Shown piece after piece: positions 35,838 to 44,747 of a DNA stretch of 64,000 nt. Source of the DNA: Candidatus Nitrosopumilus sediminis (GTDB lineage: Archaea; Thermoproteota; Nitrososphaeria; Nitrososphaerales; Nitrosopumilaceae); the NCBI RefSeq assembly GCF_000299395.1, contig NC_018656.1, positions 558,001 through 622,000 of the forward strand. Reading direction: 5' to 3'. The position numbers were made by a program, and so were the translations under genes. Every line of letters starts with the position of its first letter. The first letter of the stretch is position 1. The notes beneath the pieces were generated by a model. That model did not search any database. It worked only from the letters and a program-made list of their open reading frames with translations, and was not told where the DNA came from.

Positions 35838-36026
35838 CTAATAATTAATGAATGTCTTTGAGTTTGATGTGGTAATCATCTCTGCCATTTCAATTGTCAT
35901 GTTCTCTTTTATTGAAATCTCTCTCATTTCATTTTGATGTTCTTCTTTCAGATGTTTTAAGAATTCATCTTCTTCTATGTTATTGCGCTTGTAATTACAA
36001 GATGGTATTATACAGTTAAAATTCAA
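35838..36026 (-). CDS. 62-aa C2H2-type zinc-finger protein
   Basis: TTG start (in-frame stop just upstream). NCIIPSCNYKRNN then FLKHLKEEH gives C-x4-C-x14-H-x4-H, a C2H2/BED-like finger, followed by a helical tail (IKENMTIEMAEMI). Not related in detail to the paired C2H2 microproteins. Probably nucleic-acid binding. Confidence 0.7.
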   Translation of the reverse strand: MNFNCIIPSCNYKRNNIEEDEFLKHLKEEHQNEMREISIKENMTIEMAEMITTSNSKTFINY

Positions 36027-36067
36027 CGATGCACCCTATTATCCTGTCTGTTTTTAAAAATTATCGA

Positions 36068-36175
36068 TTATCTCATGGTAACATAAGAAGCATACAAAAT
36101 TGATGAAACTATGACTGAAATGCCTACAATTAGGGCCAGTTCTTTTCTTGAGAATACGTTTGTTCTAAAACTCAT
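36068..36175 (-). CDS. 35-aa single-pass membrane peptide
   Basis: MSFRTNVFSRKELALIVGIS then VIVSSILYASYVTM, a basic N-terminus and one TM helix. ATG-TAA frame in an otherwise empty gap; a competing + strand frame has no such organisation. Function unknown. Confidence 0.5.
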   Translation of the reverse strand: MSFRTNVFSRKELALIVGISVIVSSILYASYVTMR

Positions 36176-36304
36176 GACCTTTTTAAAAAATCATGAACTT
36201 AATAATTTACATCAAAAAAACGGTATTCAAATCTGTTATTTTATTAATCGTAAAAGATTTAGAAAAACCAGTAGATTCTTATCTAAAATTTTTAGGCAAA
36301 ATAT

Positions 36305-37243
36305 ATGGCCAAAATTAAACAAAATTCTCCGGTATTATTCTTCTATAATAATTCAAAAAAATGGTTAACGAAAATTTCAAAAAATGAATCATTTCACACA
36401 CACATTGGAATTCTAAAACATTCTGATGCAATTGGCAAAGAGTATGGCTCTAAATTAATCACAAACAAGGACAAGTATGTCTATCTTCTTGAACCTACAA
36501 TGTATGATTATGTGATGAGAATTCAACATGGAACTCAGATTGTTTATCCAAAAGATATTGGGTATATTATTGCAAGAGCCGGAATAGGTGACGGACAAAA
36601 AATCTTGGAGATTGGAACTGGCAGTGGCTCTTTGACTTCTTTTGTTGCAAGTGTTGTAAAACCTCGTGGACATGTGTACACATTCGATGTTGATGAAAAT
36701 TTCATGAAAATTGCTGAAAAAAATATCAAAAAAGCAGGAGTTTCAAAATATGTCACTCAACATAACATGGATTTGAAGACTGCCAAAAAAATGCCTTTAG
36801 AAAATATGGATGTTGCATTAATTGATTTAGGTGACCCTTGGGTTGTAATTCCTCAAGTTAGACAGATGCTTAAAGGAAGCGGTAGCGTATTTGCAATTTG
36901 TCCAACTATGAATCAATTGGAAAAATTAACTATGGCTTTAGTTGAAAATGAATTCACTGACATTGAATCAACTGAACATATAATTCGAAATATTGAAGCT
37001 AGGGAAGGAAAAACAAGACATTCTTTCCAAGGTATTGGTCATACCACATACCTTTGTTTTGCAAGAAAGGCTTTTTTTGGTAGATCTAGAGCATCTACAA
37101 AAAAGTCAAAACCTGCCGAAGCTAAAAAATCAACTTCAAAACCTGTGAAGAAATCAACAAAAACAATCAAAACCAAAAAATCAACTTCAAAACCTGTGAA
37201 GAAATCTACTCCAAAAACAAGTAAAAAGTCTCTTGAAAAATAA
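36305..37243 (+). CDS. trmI: tRNA (adenine-N1)-methyltransferase, TrmI type, with basic tail
   Basis: 312 aa. N-terminal beta domain with HSDAIGKEYGSKL, SAM motif ILEIGTGSGSLTSF (100-113) and MDVALIDLGDPW acidic/catalytic region: TrmI/TRMT61, which makes m1A58 (and m1A57 in archaea) in tRNA. Residues about 262-312 are an added Lys/Ser/Thr/Pro tail with KKSTSKPVKKST repeated twice, probably RNA or nucleoid binding. ATG start. Confidence 0.93.
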   Translation: MAKIKQNSPVLFFYNNSKKWLTKISKNESFHTHIGILKHSDAIGKEYGSKLITNKDKYVYLLEPTMYDYVMRIQHGTQIVYPKDIGYIIARAGIGDGQKILEIGTGSGSLTSFVASVVKPRGHVYTFDVDENFMKIAEKNIKKAGVSKYVTQHNMDLKTAKKMPLENMDVALIDLGDPWVVIPQVRQMLKGSGSVFAICPTMNQLEKLTMALVENEFTDIESTEHIIRNIEAREGKTRHSFQGIGHTTYLCFARKAFFGRSRASTKKSKPAEAKKSTSKPVKKSTKTIKTKKSTSKPVKKSTPKTSKKSLEK

Positions 37244-37299
37244 TCCTGGTAATTTAATACAAAACAAGATTTATTCGACCATTTCTTAGAGAGTATTGC

Positions 37300-38163
37300 A
37301 TGGTAAGAAAAAGTCTGACTACATCTATTGTGAAAAAATTCATTCCTGCTAGAAAAGCCAAATCTAGGAAAGGTGATAATGGAATTGTTCTAGTTGTTGG
37401 TGGGAGCTACATTTACCATGGTGCACCTATTTTGTCTTCTATTGCTGCATTGAAATGTGGAACTGATCTTGTGTATACTTCGGTTCCTAAAATTAACGTC
37501 ACACCCACCAGAGCAATCTCTCCTAATCTAATCGTAATTCCATTAGTTGATCAAAAATTAACTCTTGGGGCAGTAAACAAGCTAATTGGGGCATTGCCAC
37601 GTAATTTGCATTCAGCTACAATTGGAATGGGTCTTGCAATTCAAGAAAAAAATGCTTTGTTACATTTTGTAAAATCCTTACTGAATAGGGATGTTAGATT
37701 GTCTTTGGATGCAAGTGCACTAATTCCTGAGGTGTTGCCATTGCTTGCAAACAAAAATGTCGTAGTGACTCCTCATGCTGGGGAGTTCAAGCGATTATTT
37801 GGAGAACCTCCATCAAACTCTAAAAATGAACGAATCAAACTTGTAGAGAAAAAGGCAAAAGAATTTGGAATTACTGTATTACTAAAAGGTGCAACAGATG
37901 TGATTTCAAATGGTTCAATCACATATCTTAATGAGAAAAAAACTCCAGCAATGACTGTCGGTGGAACAGGTGATGTCTTATCTGGATTGGTTGCTGGATT
38001 ATTATCAGTAAATCGAAATTCTTTGGAATCTGCAGCTGCTGCCACCTTCATTAATGGATTAGCCGGTAAATCTGCCCAAAAGAAATTAGGTTTGCATATG
38101 ACTTCGATGGATCTTTTGGATGAAATTCCAAGTGTGATGAAGCCTTTTGATAGAATTGTGTGA
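37300..38163 (+). CDS. nnrD: ADP-dependent (S)-NAD(P)H-hydrate dehydratase
   Basis: 287 aa ribokinase-fold repair enzyme that restores NAD(P)H from its hydrate. GDNGIVLVVGGSYIYHGAPI at the N-terminus, VVTPHAGEFKRLFG, and the nucleotide-binding GGTGDVLSGLVAGLL near the C-terminus are typical. The epimerase half (NnrE) is not fused here. The downstream M20 peptidase frame is open from a GTG overlapping this stop. Confidence 0.93.
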   Translation: MVRKSLTTSIVKKFIPARKAKSRKGDNGIVLVVGGSYIYHGAPILSSIAALKCGTDLVYTSVPKINVTPTRAISPNLIVIPLVDQKLTLGAVNKLIGALPRNLHSATIGMGLAIQEKNALLHFVKSLLNRDVRLSLDASALIPEVLPLLANKNVVVTPHAGEFKRLFGEPPSNSKNERIKLVEKKAKEFGITVLLKGATDVISNGSITYLNEKKTPAMTVGGTGDVLSGLVAGLLSVNRNSLESAAAATFINGLAGKSAQKKLGLHMTSMDLLDEIPSVMKPFDRIV

Positions 38164-38168
38164 CTAGG

Positions 38169-39521
38169 ATGATTGCTACAAAATATGTAGATTCTCACAT
38201 GGAACATCTTGTTTCAGATTTACAGACATTGATTCGTCAACCTAGTGTGTCTGCAAAAAATGAAGGAATAGAAGAATGTGCAAAATTGGTGCAAAAATTA
38301 TTAAAAAAATCTGGAATTAAATCCGAAATCTTGAGGTTGAAGAAAGGTATTGCGCCAATTGTATATGGGGAAATAAAATCAAAACAAAATCCTGAAAAAA
38401 CATTGATGTTCTACAATCACTATGATGTTCAACCAGCTGAACCGTTTGACTTATGGGATGACCCTCCATTTAGTGGTGTCAGAAAAGGCAATAAAATTTT
38501 TGGGCGAGGTGCAACTGACGATAAAGGCGAACTAATCACTAGGATCAAAGCAGTTGAAGCATATCTTAAAACAACAGGTGATGTCCCATGCAACATTAAA
38601 TTTGTAATTGAGGGTGAAGAAGAAACTGGCAGTGCGCATATTGAAGATTATTTGAAAAAATACCGCAAGAAATTTTCTTGCGATGGTGTTATCTGGGAAT
38701 TTGGATATGTTGATGCAAAAAATAGACCTATCATTGGTCTTGGAATGAAAGGATTGCTCTTTGTAGAATTATCCATACAAGAATCCATTAGAGATGCACA
38801 TTCAAGTTTGGCTGTGTTGATAAAAAATCCTGCATGGAGATTAATTGAGGCTGTACACACACTTCGAAATTCTGATGGTAAAATTCTCATTAAAGATTGG
38901 TACAAAGAGGTCTCACCATTATCCAAAAATGATTTAAAAATTATTCAAAATGAGCCTTTTGATGAAAATGTGTTCAAAAAAGAATTTGGAATAAAATCTT
39001 TTGTGGGAAATAAGAAGGGCTTGGAAGCAAAAAAGGCCATGGTTGGTGATGCTACTTGTAATATTGCAGGGTTTGTCTCCGGTTATACTGGAGATGGTGC
39101 AAAAACTGTTCTTCCTGGTAATGCTCTAATAAAAATAGATTTTAGATTGATTCCTAAAATGGACCCTAAAAAACAAGTATTACGATTAAAAAAACATCTC
39201 AAATCAAAAGGATTCTCAGATATATCTGTCAAGGTGTTTCATGGAGAAGCTGCTGCTAGAACTGATTCTTCACATCCATTTGTTTCTCAAGTAAAAGATG
39301 CCGCTGACAAATCTTTTGGTAACTCTATACTGAATGTCTCAAATGCAGGAACAGGTCCAATGCATCCTTTTGTTGAAATTCTAAAAGCACCTTGTATTTC
39401 TATAGGAAGCACATACATGTTTTCAAGAATTCATTCTCCAAATGAGTTTGCTAGAGTTGATTTACTCAAGAAAACTACAAAATGCATGTGCATGATCATG
39501 AATAATTTTGGAAAAACTTAA
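38169..39521 (+). CDS. M20-family metallopeptidase (dipeptidase-like)
   Basis: About 450 aa from ATG 38169 (GTG 38160 overlaps the nnrD stop). Zinc ligands in FYNHYDVQPAEP, GRGATDDKGE and EGEEETGS, with a dimerisation domain in the middle and the final His in SRIHSPNEF. Likely cleaves dipeptides or N-acyl amino acids in the cytoplasm. Stop overlaps the convergent DoxX stop by 4 bp. Confidence 0.93.
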   Translation: MIATKYVDSHMEHLVSDLQTLIRQPSVSAKNEGIEECAKLVQKLLKKSGIKSEILRLKKGIAPIVYGEIKSKQNPEKTLMFYNHYDVQPAEPFDLWDDPPFSGVRKGNKIFGRGATDDKGELITRIKAVEAYLKTTGDVPCNIKFVIEGEEETGSAHIEDYLKKYRKKFSCDGVIWEFGYVDAKNRPIIGLGMKGLLFVELSIQESIRDAHSSLAVLIKNPAWRLIEAVHTLRNSDGKILIKDWYKEVSPLSKNDLKIIQNEPFDENVFKKEFGIKSFVGNKKGLEAKKAMVGDATCNIAGFVSGYTGDGAKTVLPGNALIKIDFRLIPKMDPKKQVLRLKKHLKSKGFSDISVKVFHGEAAARTDSSHPFVSQVKDAADKSFGNSILNVSNAGTGPMHPFVEILKAPCISIGSTYMFSRIHSPNEFARVDLLKKTTKCMCMIMNNFGKT

Positions 39522-39934
39522 TGAAGACATCTTGGTATTTTTTTGAGTGCTTGAGCAAGTGAGATTCTACCAGGACCTGTAATCATAATTAGTAATACTG
39601 ATGCAAGCAAAATCAAATCCAATTCCACTCCTCCCTTACCAGTAATGCTTGATGCTCCTTTTACCATAAAAATTGCACCTAACATAATTACTGAAATCAA
39701 TGATGCAGATAATCTACTTAACACTCCGATAATTATGAAAATGCCTGGAATTAATTCTGCCAATGCAATAGGAATTTGCATTTCTGCTGGTAATCCCATG
39801 TTTGGCAGATTTTCAGCAAATCCTGGATTAAATTTTGAAATTCCATGCAGAATAAAGATCACACCTATGGCTGATCTTAATCCCATGAAGACAATATCGT
39901 TTAGAAATTTTTCTCTAATTTCTGCAGAAGTCAA
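39518..39934 (-). CDS. DoxX-family membrane protein
   Basis: 138 aa with four hydrophobic segments, and the DoxX start (GLRSAIGVIFILHGISKF) plus PIALAELIPGIFIIIGVLSR. Small four-helix membrane protein of the DoxX/quinol-oxidase-subunit-like superfamily; actual substrate unknown. Confidence 0.88.
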   Translation of the reverse strand: MTSAEIREKFLNDIVFMGLRSAIGVIFILHGISKFNPGFAENLPNMGLPAEMQIPIALAELIPGIFIIIGVLSRLSASLISVIMLGAIFMVKGASSITGKGGVELDLILLASVLLIMITGPGRISLAQALKKIPRCLH

Positions 39935-40029
39935 TGTGTTTTTCCTTGATTTTCAGTATAATTATTTTGCCCATAAATTACTCGTCAAATGTAGAAAGCC
40001 CTTTATTATGCGGCAAAATTATTTGAAAC

Positions 40030-40626
40030 ATGTCAATGTATATGCCGGGGGCAACTGCTGTTGGAATTACTTTTGATGGTGGCGTAGTTTTTGCTAGTGA
40101 AAAAAGGATCGCATTTGGAAACTTTCTTGTTAGTAAATCTACAAAGAAAACATTCCCAATTACTAACAAAGTAGGTGCAACTTGCGCTGGTCTTGTGGCC
40201 GACATGCAAATCTTGACCTTACAAATTGCTGCTCTTGCTAAAATTAGAAAAATGGAGCTCAAAAGAGATGTTCCTCCAAACACTGTTGCTAAAATGATGT
40301 CAAATATGATGTATGAGAGAAGATACTTTCCATTATTGACCCAAGTAATTGTTGGCGGTGTTGTTGATAAACCAATTATGTATACCCTTGATCCTTTGGG
40401 CTCAGTACTTCCTGATGAATACGCTGCAGTTGGAACTGGAGCAGAAATGGCATTAGGTGTCTTGGATCCGCAATTCAAACCAAACATGACTAAAGATGAG
40501 GCCGTTGATTTGGCAAAACGTGCAGTACGTGCAGCTGCTCTTAGAGACTCTGCAAGTGGTGATGGACTTGATATACTTGTAATTACTAAAGATGGTACAG
40601 AAGAATATTCTGAAAATATCAAATAA
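40030..40626 (+). CDS. psmB: Proteasome beta subunit lacking the catalytic Thr1
   Basis: 198 aa, short propeptide MSMYMPG. The processing-site region reads GATAVGITFDGGVVFASEKR. Aligning G(-1) and the V4-G5 of active subunits (GTTTVG), position 1 is Ala and position 17 Glu rather than Asp, while SKSTKK keeps Lys33. It therefore looks like a non-catalytic structural beta subunit; an active beta should be elsewhere in the genome. PAC2 chaperone-family gene is at 62876. Confidence 0.9.
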   Translation: MSMYMPGATAVGITFDGGVVFASEKRIAFGNFLVSKSTKKTFPITNKVGATCAGLVADMQILTLQIAALAKIRKMELKRDVPPNTVAKMMSNMMYERRYFPLLTQVIVGGVVDKPIMYTLDPLGSVLPDEYAAVGTGAEMALGVLDPQFKPNMTKDEAVDLAKRAVRAAALRDSASGDGLDILVITKDGTEEYSENIK

Positions 40627-40644
40627 TTAAATTTTTCAAAGTAT

Positions 40645-41121
40645 TTAATCGTAAATTGTTTTCCCTGTTTCCCAGAATCTATCTGAGATATAGTGTATGT
40701 TTTTAATTACTTCTCCTTTTTCCATCTTTTCTAATTCTGAACTTGCCACCAATGATTTTCCGACTGCCAGAAATTTATGTTGAGATTCCTCTACTATGCA
40801 AACTAGTTTATCTTTTTCAAATTCTGTGAATTTTTTAATACCTGGCCTCATCACATTTGCTCCTTTACACATGAATTTTACTGCTCCCATATCTACAGTT
40901 ACTGTTGGGAATTTTTCTAAAGTTTCAGTCTCTGACAAAAATGGAAGATAGTCGTCATCTACTTTCAAAATTTTAATTCCACTACCTGTGATAATTTGTG
41001 CATCGTCTAAAATTTGATGAACTTTGACATTTTTGATTTTGGGAAATTCTATGCCCCATCTCTCTGAAACTGTTTTTAAAAGTACAGACGTTTCACTTTT
41101 TGAAATTAAGTTAGATTTCAA
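40645..41121 (-). CDS. PUA-domain RNA-binding protein (MCT-1/Tma20-like)
   Basis: 158 aa. N-terminal DUF1947-type segment (residues 1-70) and C-terminal PUA domain with FPTVTVDMGAVKFMCKGANV MRPGI and FLAVGKSLVASSE. Homologous in layout to archaeal relatives of MCT-1/DENR-system proteins acting in translation initiation or ribosome recycling. 4-bp overlap with homoserine dehydrogenase upstream. Confidence 0.88.
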   Translation of the reverse strand: MKSNLISKSETSVLLKTVSERWGIEFPKIKNVKVHQILDDAQIITGSGIKILKVDDDYLPFLSETETLEKFPTVTVDMGAVKFMCKGANVMRPGIKKFTEFEKDKLVCIVEESQHKFLAVGKSLVASSELEKMEKGEVIKNIHYISDRFWETGKTIYD

Positions 41122-42128
41122 TCTCTAGCAATCTCTTGTCTGATGTCTAACAAATCTCTGAGAATTGAACTAGCTGTTTCCATGCCTCCTGCACCTTTTC
41201 CAATAATTGTCTGAGTTCCTGAATGTTCTGAAGTAAATGCAATTGCGTTTAATGTTCCATTAACACATAGGGGGTCATCATTTGATACTTCTTTTGGCCC
41301 TACAACAAGATCTTTGTTGCATGAGGCAATTAATTTTATCGAGCAATTATTTTTGGCAGCTCTTTTGATGTCTTCTGAAGTGATTTTACGGATTCCTGTA
41401 CAATTTATATCTGGAAGTGTCACCTTCATTCCCATAATCCAATTTGCCAAAATAACTAATTTTGCTGCTGCATCTAATCCGTCTAAATCTAAAGATTCGT
41501 CTGCTTCGACATATCCCTTATCTTTTGCATCTTTTAGAGCATCTTCATAAGATATTCCTGTTCCCATATTTGTTAAAATGTAGTTTGTAGTTCCGTTAAG
41601 AATTCCTGCAAATGATGTTATTCTCTCTCCGCTTAGACTGTTTTTAGCATAATCTAGAATTGGGGTGCCGCCCCCTACCGTGCCACTGAATTTGAACATA
41701 ACTTGATTGTATGTTGCAAGTTCAAGCAATGACGGAAATGCCAAAGCTAATGGGCCTTTGTTAACTGAAATCACATGCATCCCTTTCTTCATTGCAGTAG
41801 TAATGTGTGTCATTCCAGGTTCAGCATCTTTGTAGTTACTTGCTGTTGTCTCAATGAGAACATCTGCATCAACGTTTTTCAACATCTCAATGCCGGACAT
41901 TGTATTTTTAGTATCTGCATAATTTTTTACAGTTCCAAATTTTTTCTTTACTTCAATTAGTTTGTTGAAATCTAATCCTGATTGATCTACAGCACTTCCT
42001 TTACTATCAAATACTCCTATGACTCGGGGCTTTAGTCCATATTTTGCGTAAAGATCTTCAGATCTAGACTCAAATAATTTTACTAAGCTTTGACCTACAA
42101 CACCAAAACCACACAGTATAATTCTCAA
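41118..42128 (-). CDS. hom: Homoserine dehydrogenase
   Basis: 336 aa. NAD(P) motif ILCGFGVVGQSLVKL at the N-terminus, VISVNKGPLA and the substrate segment GGGTPILDY, GILNGTTNYIL and EADESLDLDGLDAAAKLVIL (catalytic Asp/Lys). Reduces aspartate semialdehyde to homoserine for threonine/methionine. No ACT domain. Coupled by ATGA-type overlap to the PUA gene. Confidence 0.95.
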   Translation of the reverse strand: MRIILCGFGVVGQSLVKLFESRSEDLYAKYGLKPRVIGVFDSKGSAVDQSGLDFNKLIEVKKKFGTVKNYADTKNTMSGIEMLKNVDADVLIETTASNYKDAEPGMTHITTAMKKGMHVISVNKGPLALAFPSLLELATYNQVMFKFSGTVGGGTPILDYAKNSLSGERITSFAGILNGTTNYILTNMGTGISYEDALKDAKDKGYVEADESLDLDGLDAAAKLVILANWIMGMKVTLPDINCTGIRKITSEDIKRAAKNNCSIKLIASCNKDLVVGPKEVSNDDPLCVNGTLNAIAFTSEHSGTQTIIGKGAGGMETASSILRDLLDIRQEIARD

Positions 42129-42258
42129 ATTCTCTCGTTCCTTTTTGTTCTGTTATTGCATCTCATTTTATTTCTCTTGATTTTCTTATCATTAACTGTG
42201 TTTTATTAATAATTTTTGAATATTATTTTACCTATACGCTCTCTTTGATTATTTGCGA

Positions 42259-42666
42259 CTATTCAACATTTTCGTCATTTTCATGTTGTAATGAAATAGA
42301 ATTGATACAATATCTTTGATTTGTAGGCTTTGGACCGTCATCAAATACATGGCCTAAATGCGCTCCACATTTGTTACAATTAACCTCTGTACGAACCATC
42401 CCATATGTTGAATCTGAAATGTATTCTATTTTTTCTTCAGAAATTGGTTTCCAAAAACTTGGCCATCCTGAACCTGAATCAAATTTTGCATCTGATGAAA
42501 AAAGTTCTTCACCACAGCAAACACATTTGAAAATTCCTTCTAATTTCGAATCATTGTATTTTCCAGAAAAAGGCGGTTCTGTTCCATGATTAATGCAAAT
42601 TTCATATTGATTTGGGGTTAGCTGTTTTTTCCATTCTTCTTGACTTTTCTCAATTTTTTCTGTCAT
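42259..42666 (-). CDS. msrB: Peptide-methionine (R)-S-oxide reductase
   Basis: 135 aa. Zinc-binding CVCC...CNKC pairs, GSGWPSFWKPI and HVFDDGPKPTNQRYCINSIS, where RYC carries the catalytic Cys. Repairs oxidised methionine using thioredoxin; trxB is in the same window. Confidence 0.96.
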   Translation of the reverse strand: MTEKIEKSQEEWKKQLTPNQYEICINHGTEPPFSGKYNDSKLEGIFKCVCCGEELFSSDAKFDSGSGWPSFWKPISEEKIEYISDSTYGMVRTEVNCNKCGAHLGHVFDDGPKPTNQRYCINSISLQHENDENVE

Positions 42667-42701
42667 GATACTTTTTACTGTTTCAAATATTAGAATATTT
42701 T

Positions 42702-44342
42702 CTATTTCTTTAATTTTTTTCTCTTTTCTTCGGTTCTTTTTTCAGATTCAAATCTTTCCAAATCATATTCTTTCATATCTACATATTTCATAATTTTACT
42801 TAGATTTGGATGAACTTTGTTTATTTGTTTGAACATCTGTTGCGCAACTCTTCTATAGTCTACATGTCCTTGTGGAACTGTCCTTAGTTCTATTAGATGA
42901 CATGCTTCTCTAAGATTAAATTTCATAAAATATGGGTAATTATATCCAAAGTTTACTACATACTGCCCCTGCTCTGGATACTTTGTCCTAATTTTATCAA
43001 ATGCTTCTTTTGTTTTGTTCATACAATCTTTGAAATCTTTTTCAATTCCTAAGATTTTGATTTCATTGGGCATGTTATATCCATGATCTGTTGTAAGTAA
43101 CTGTCTCTGTAGAGTCAATGCTCTATGTCTGTGGAAATCTCTGAACATTCCATAGTTATTACATAAATCAAATGTATAGTAGATGTTTTCAAAAGCCCTT
43201 GATGGTCTATGACGTCTGTTTGTTCGAATTTTTGTAAATTCATCAATAATTTTAATTTTCTTTTCGTTAGACATTTTTTTGACTTGTTGCAAAATATTTT
43301 GATACGATGTGCTAGGTGATTGTTCATACATTATACTGGTGATTATTTTGTCGATGGATTTTTTTTCTGGTTCATAGTCCACAAGCTTTGTAATCATTCC
43401 TTTTTTTGGATTTGATTTTATTTCTTTTTTCGTAATTGATTTTGATTTATTTTTAATATCTTTAAGGTATTTTTGAAATGCTTTACCATATTTGTCGTCT
43501 GCCCGTCTAACAAATGATTTGATGGTCGTATCAAGCTCTTTCTTAATTTTTGAGGCTAAATCTTGCTCTTCTTTTAGTTCAGATGAGCCTAACACCGTCA
43601 AAAGATATTCGAATGCTCTCCCATTCCCCGTGATGCCAACATTTGTCAAAGTTGATGCAGGCAATAATCCTCTTAGAATATCTAACGCTTTAGCTTTGGT
43701 TGATCCTCGGTAAATCATGTTTGCAGATTTTATATCTGACTCATTTTTCAATTTAGAAAATATTTTTTCTTTCCCATCTGTTGAATCTTTAAAACTGTAT
43801 TTTTCTATGGGATATTTTTCTCTGACATAGTTTACCATTGATTCAATATTTTTTGAATATATCTCAAATGAAAAATTACAGCTATCTTCATACATATCTG
43901 CAAAACGTGATTTCATAATTTCTGGATCTCTGTAAAATCTGTATTTTCCTTTTTCTTTTTTATTCCATGCGACATATCTAGATGATTTTTCCAAATATGA
44001 TAATCCTATTCGTCTATCTTCGATTTTTTTTACTGCGATGTTTGACAATCCCTCAATTGCTATTTGCGCTTCGCCTAATTCTGCAACAGAATCATCACCA
44101 TATTCTAAAAGTACTCTATTGTAAAATTCCTCTCCTCTATTTTTGTTTTTTAAAAATTCATCAAGAAATATTCGTCTCATGCTTTTGTCCGTTCGACTGT
44201 ATCTTGACATTAATGCACCACGATCAACTTGTCTTGGAGTGATTATTGCAAACACATTACCTTCCGTATTTGAAAAGTGATCTGATAGAATTTTTCTTTC
44301 TTTAATTGAGAATTCTGACAATAACGATATGTTGATTCCCAA
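42702..44342 (-). CDS. Tandem ThyX-like protein
   Basis: 546 aa with two ThyX-like halves. Half 1: [25 protein letters not shown] and [20 protein letters not shown]. Half 2: [27 protein letters not shown] and [10 protein letters not shown] plus [11 protein letters not shown]. Flavin-dependent thymidylate synthase is ~220 aa, so this is a duplicated form. The RHR signature in half 2 is followed by seven residues and Leu rather than the catalytic-loop Ser, so dTMP synthesis is not assured. The C-terminal Lys/Glu tail is charged. Confidence 0.78.
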   Translation of the reverse strand: MGINISLLSEFSIKERKILSDHFSNTEGNVFAIITPRQVDRGALMSRYSRTDKSMRRIFLDEFLKNKNRGEEFYNRVLLEYGDDSVAELGEAQIAIEGLSNIAVKKIEDRRIGLSYLEKSSRYVAWNKKEKGKYRFYRDPEIMKSRFADMYEDSCNFSFEIYSKNIESMVNYVREKYPIEKYSFKDSTDGKEKIFSKLKNESDIKSANMIYRGSTKAKALDILRGLLPASTLTNVGITGNGRAFEYLLTVLGSSELKEEQDLASKIKKELDTTIKSFVRRADDKYGKAFQKYLKDIKNKSKSITKKEIKSNPKKGMITKLVDYEPEKKSIDKIITSIMYEQSPSTSYQNILQQVKKMSNEKKIKIIDEFTKIRTNRRHRPSRAFENIYYTFDLCNNYGMFRDFHRHRALTLQRQLLTTDHGYNMPNEIKILGIEKDFKDCMNKTKEAFDKIRTKYPEQGQYVVNFGYNYPYFMKFNLREACHLIELRTVPQGHVDYRRVAQQMFKQINKVHPNLSKIMKYVDMKEYDLERFESEKRTEEKRKKLKK

Positions 44343-44353
44343 TTATTAATAGT

Positions 44354-44647
44354 CTATTTCTTCTTTCCAATTTGAATTAGATCGGGGCCCTTGTCTCTGT
44401 TTTTATCTTGACCTTTTGCTTGCCATCTGAGTAAAACTTGCTTGAATGCTTCAGCATCTTCTTCATTTTCTGTGTACAACAAAGTTGTAACCCAATATCC
44501 TTTTTTAGCAGTTTTCCCTCCGATAGAATTCATCCAAAAATCACTTGGCAAGGTCTCCATTGCTTTGTTGTTTGGATCCTTTGTGACTTCAATCCATCTA
44601 CTTGCGACAAAGTTCAAAATTTGCTCTAATTCTTCTTTTTGAATCAT
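44354..44647 (-). CDS. Conserved small protein (unknown)
   Basis: 97 aa; helical start EELEQILNFVASRWIEVTKD, then SIGGKTAKKGYWVTTLLYTE and a basic C-terminus IQIGKKK. No Cys, no TM. 11 bp upstream of the tandem ThyX gene and likely in the same transcript. Family unknown to me. Confidence 0.72.
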   Translation of the reverse strand: MIQKEELEQILNFVASRWIEVTKDPNNKAMETLPSDFWMNSIGGKTAKKGYWVTTLLYTENEEDAEAFKQVLLRWQAKGQDKNRDKGPDLIQIGKKK

Positions 44648-44747
44648 GTGCCTGTTATTTTGTCTCTAGATTTTAAAATTACTAAATATCCTTGGATTTT
44701 GTGTAGGTGAATTTAATCTTACTAAAACTAAAAACATTTCTTACACT

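Noticed and set aside
26750-36300. The small-gene region considered as an integrated virus or mobile island
   Set aside because: No integrase, transposase, capsid-like gene, att repeats or tRNA border seen; similar microprotein genes occur elsewhere among housekeeping genes.
36111-36368. 85-aa + strand frame before trmI
   Set aside because: Overlaps the start of trmI out of frame and has irregular composition; the antisense 35-aa membrane peptide is more coherent.
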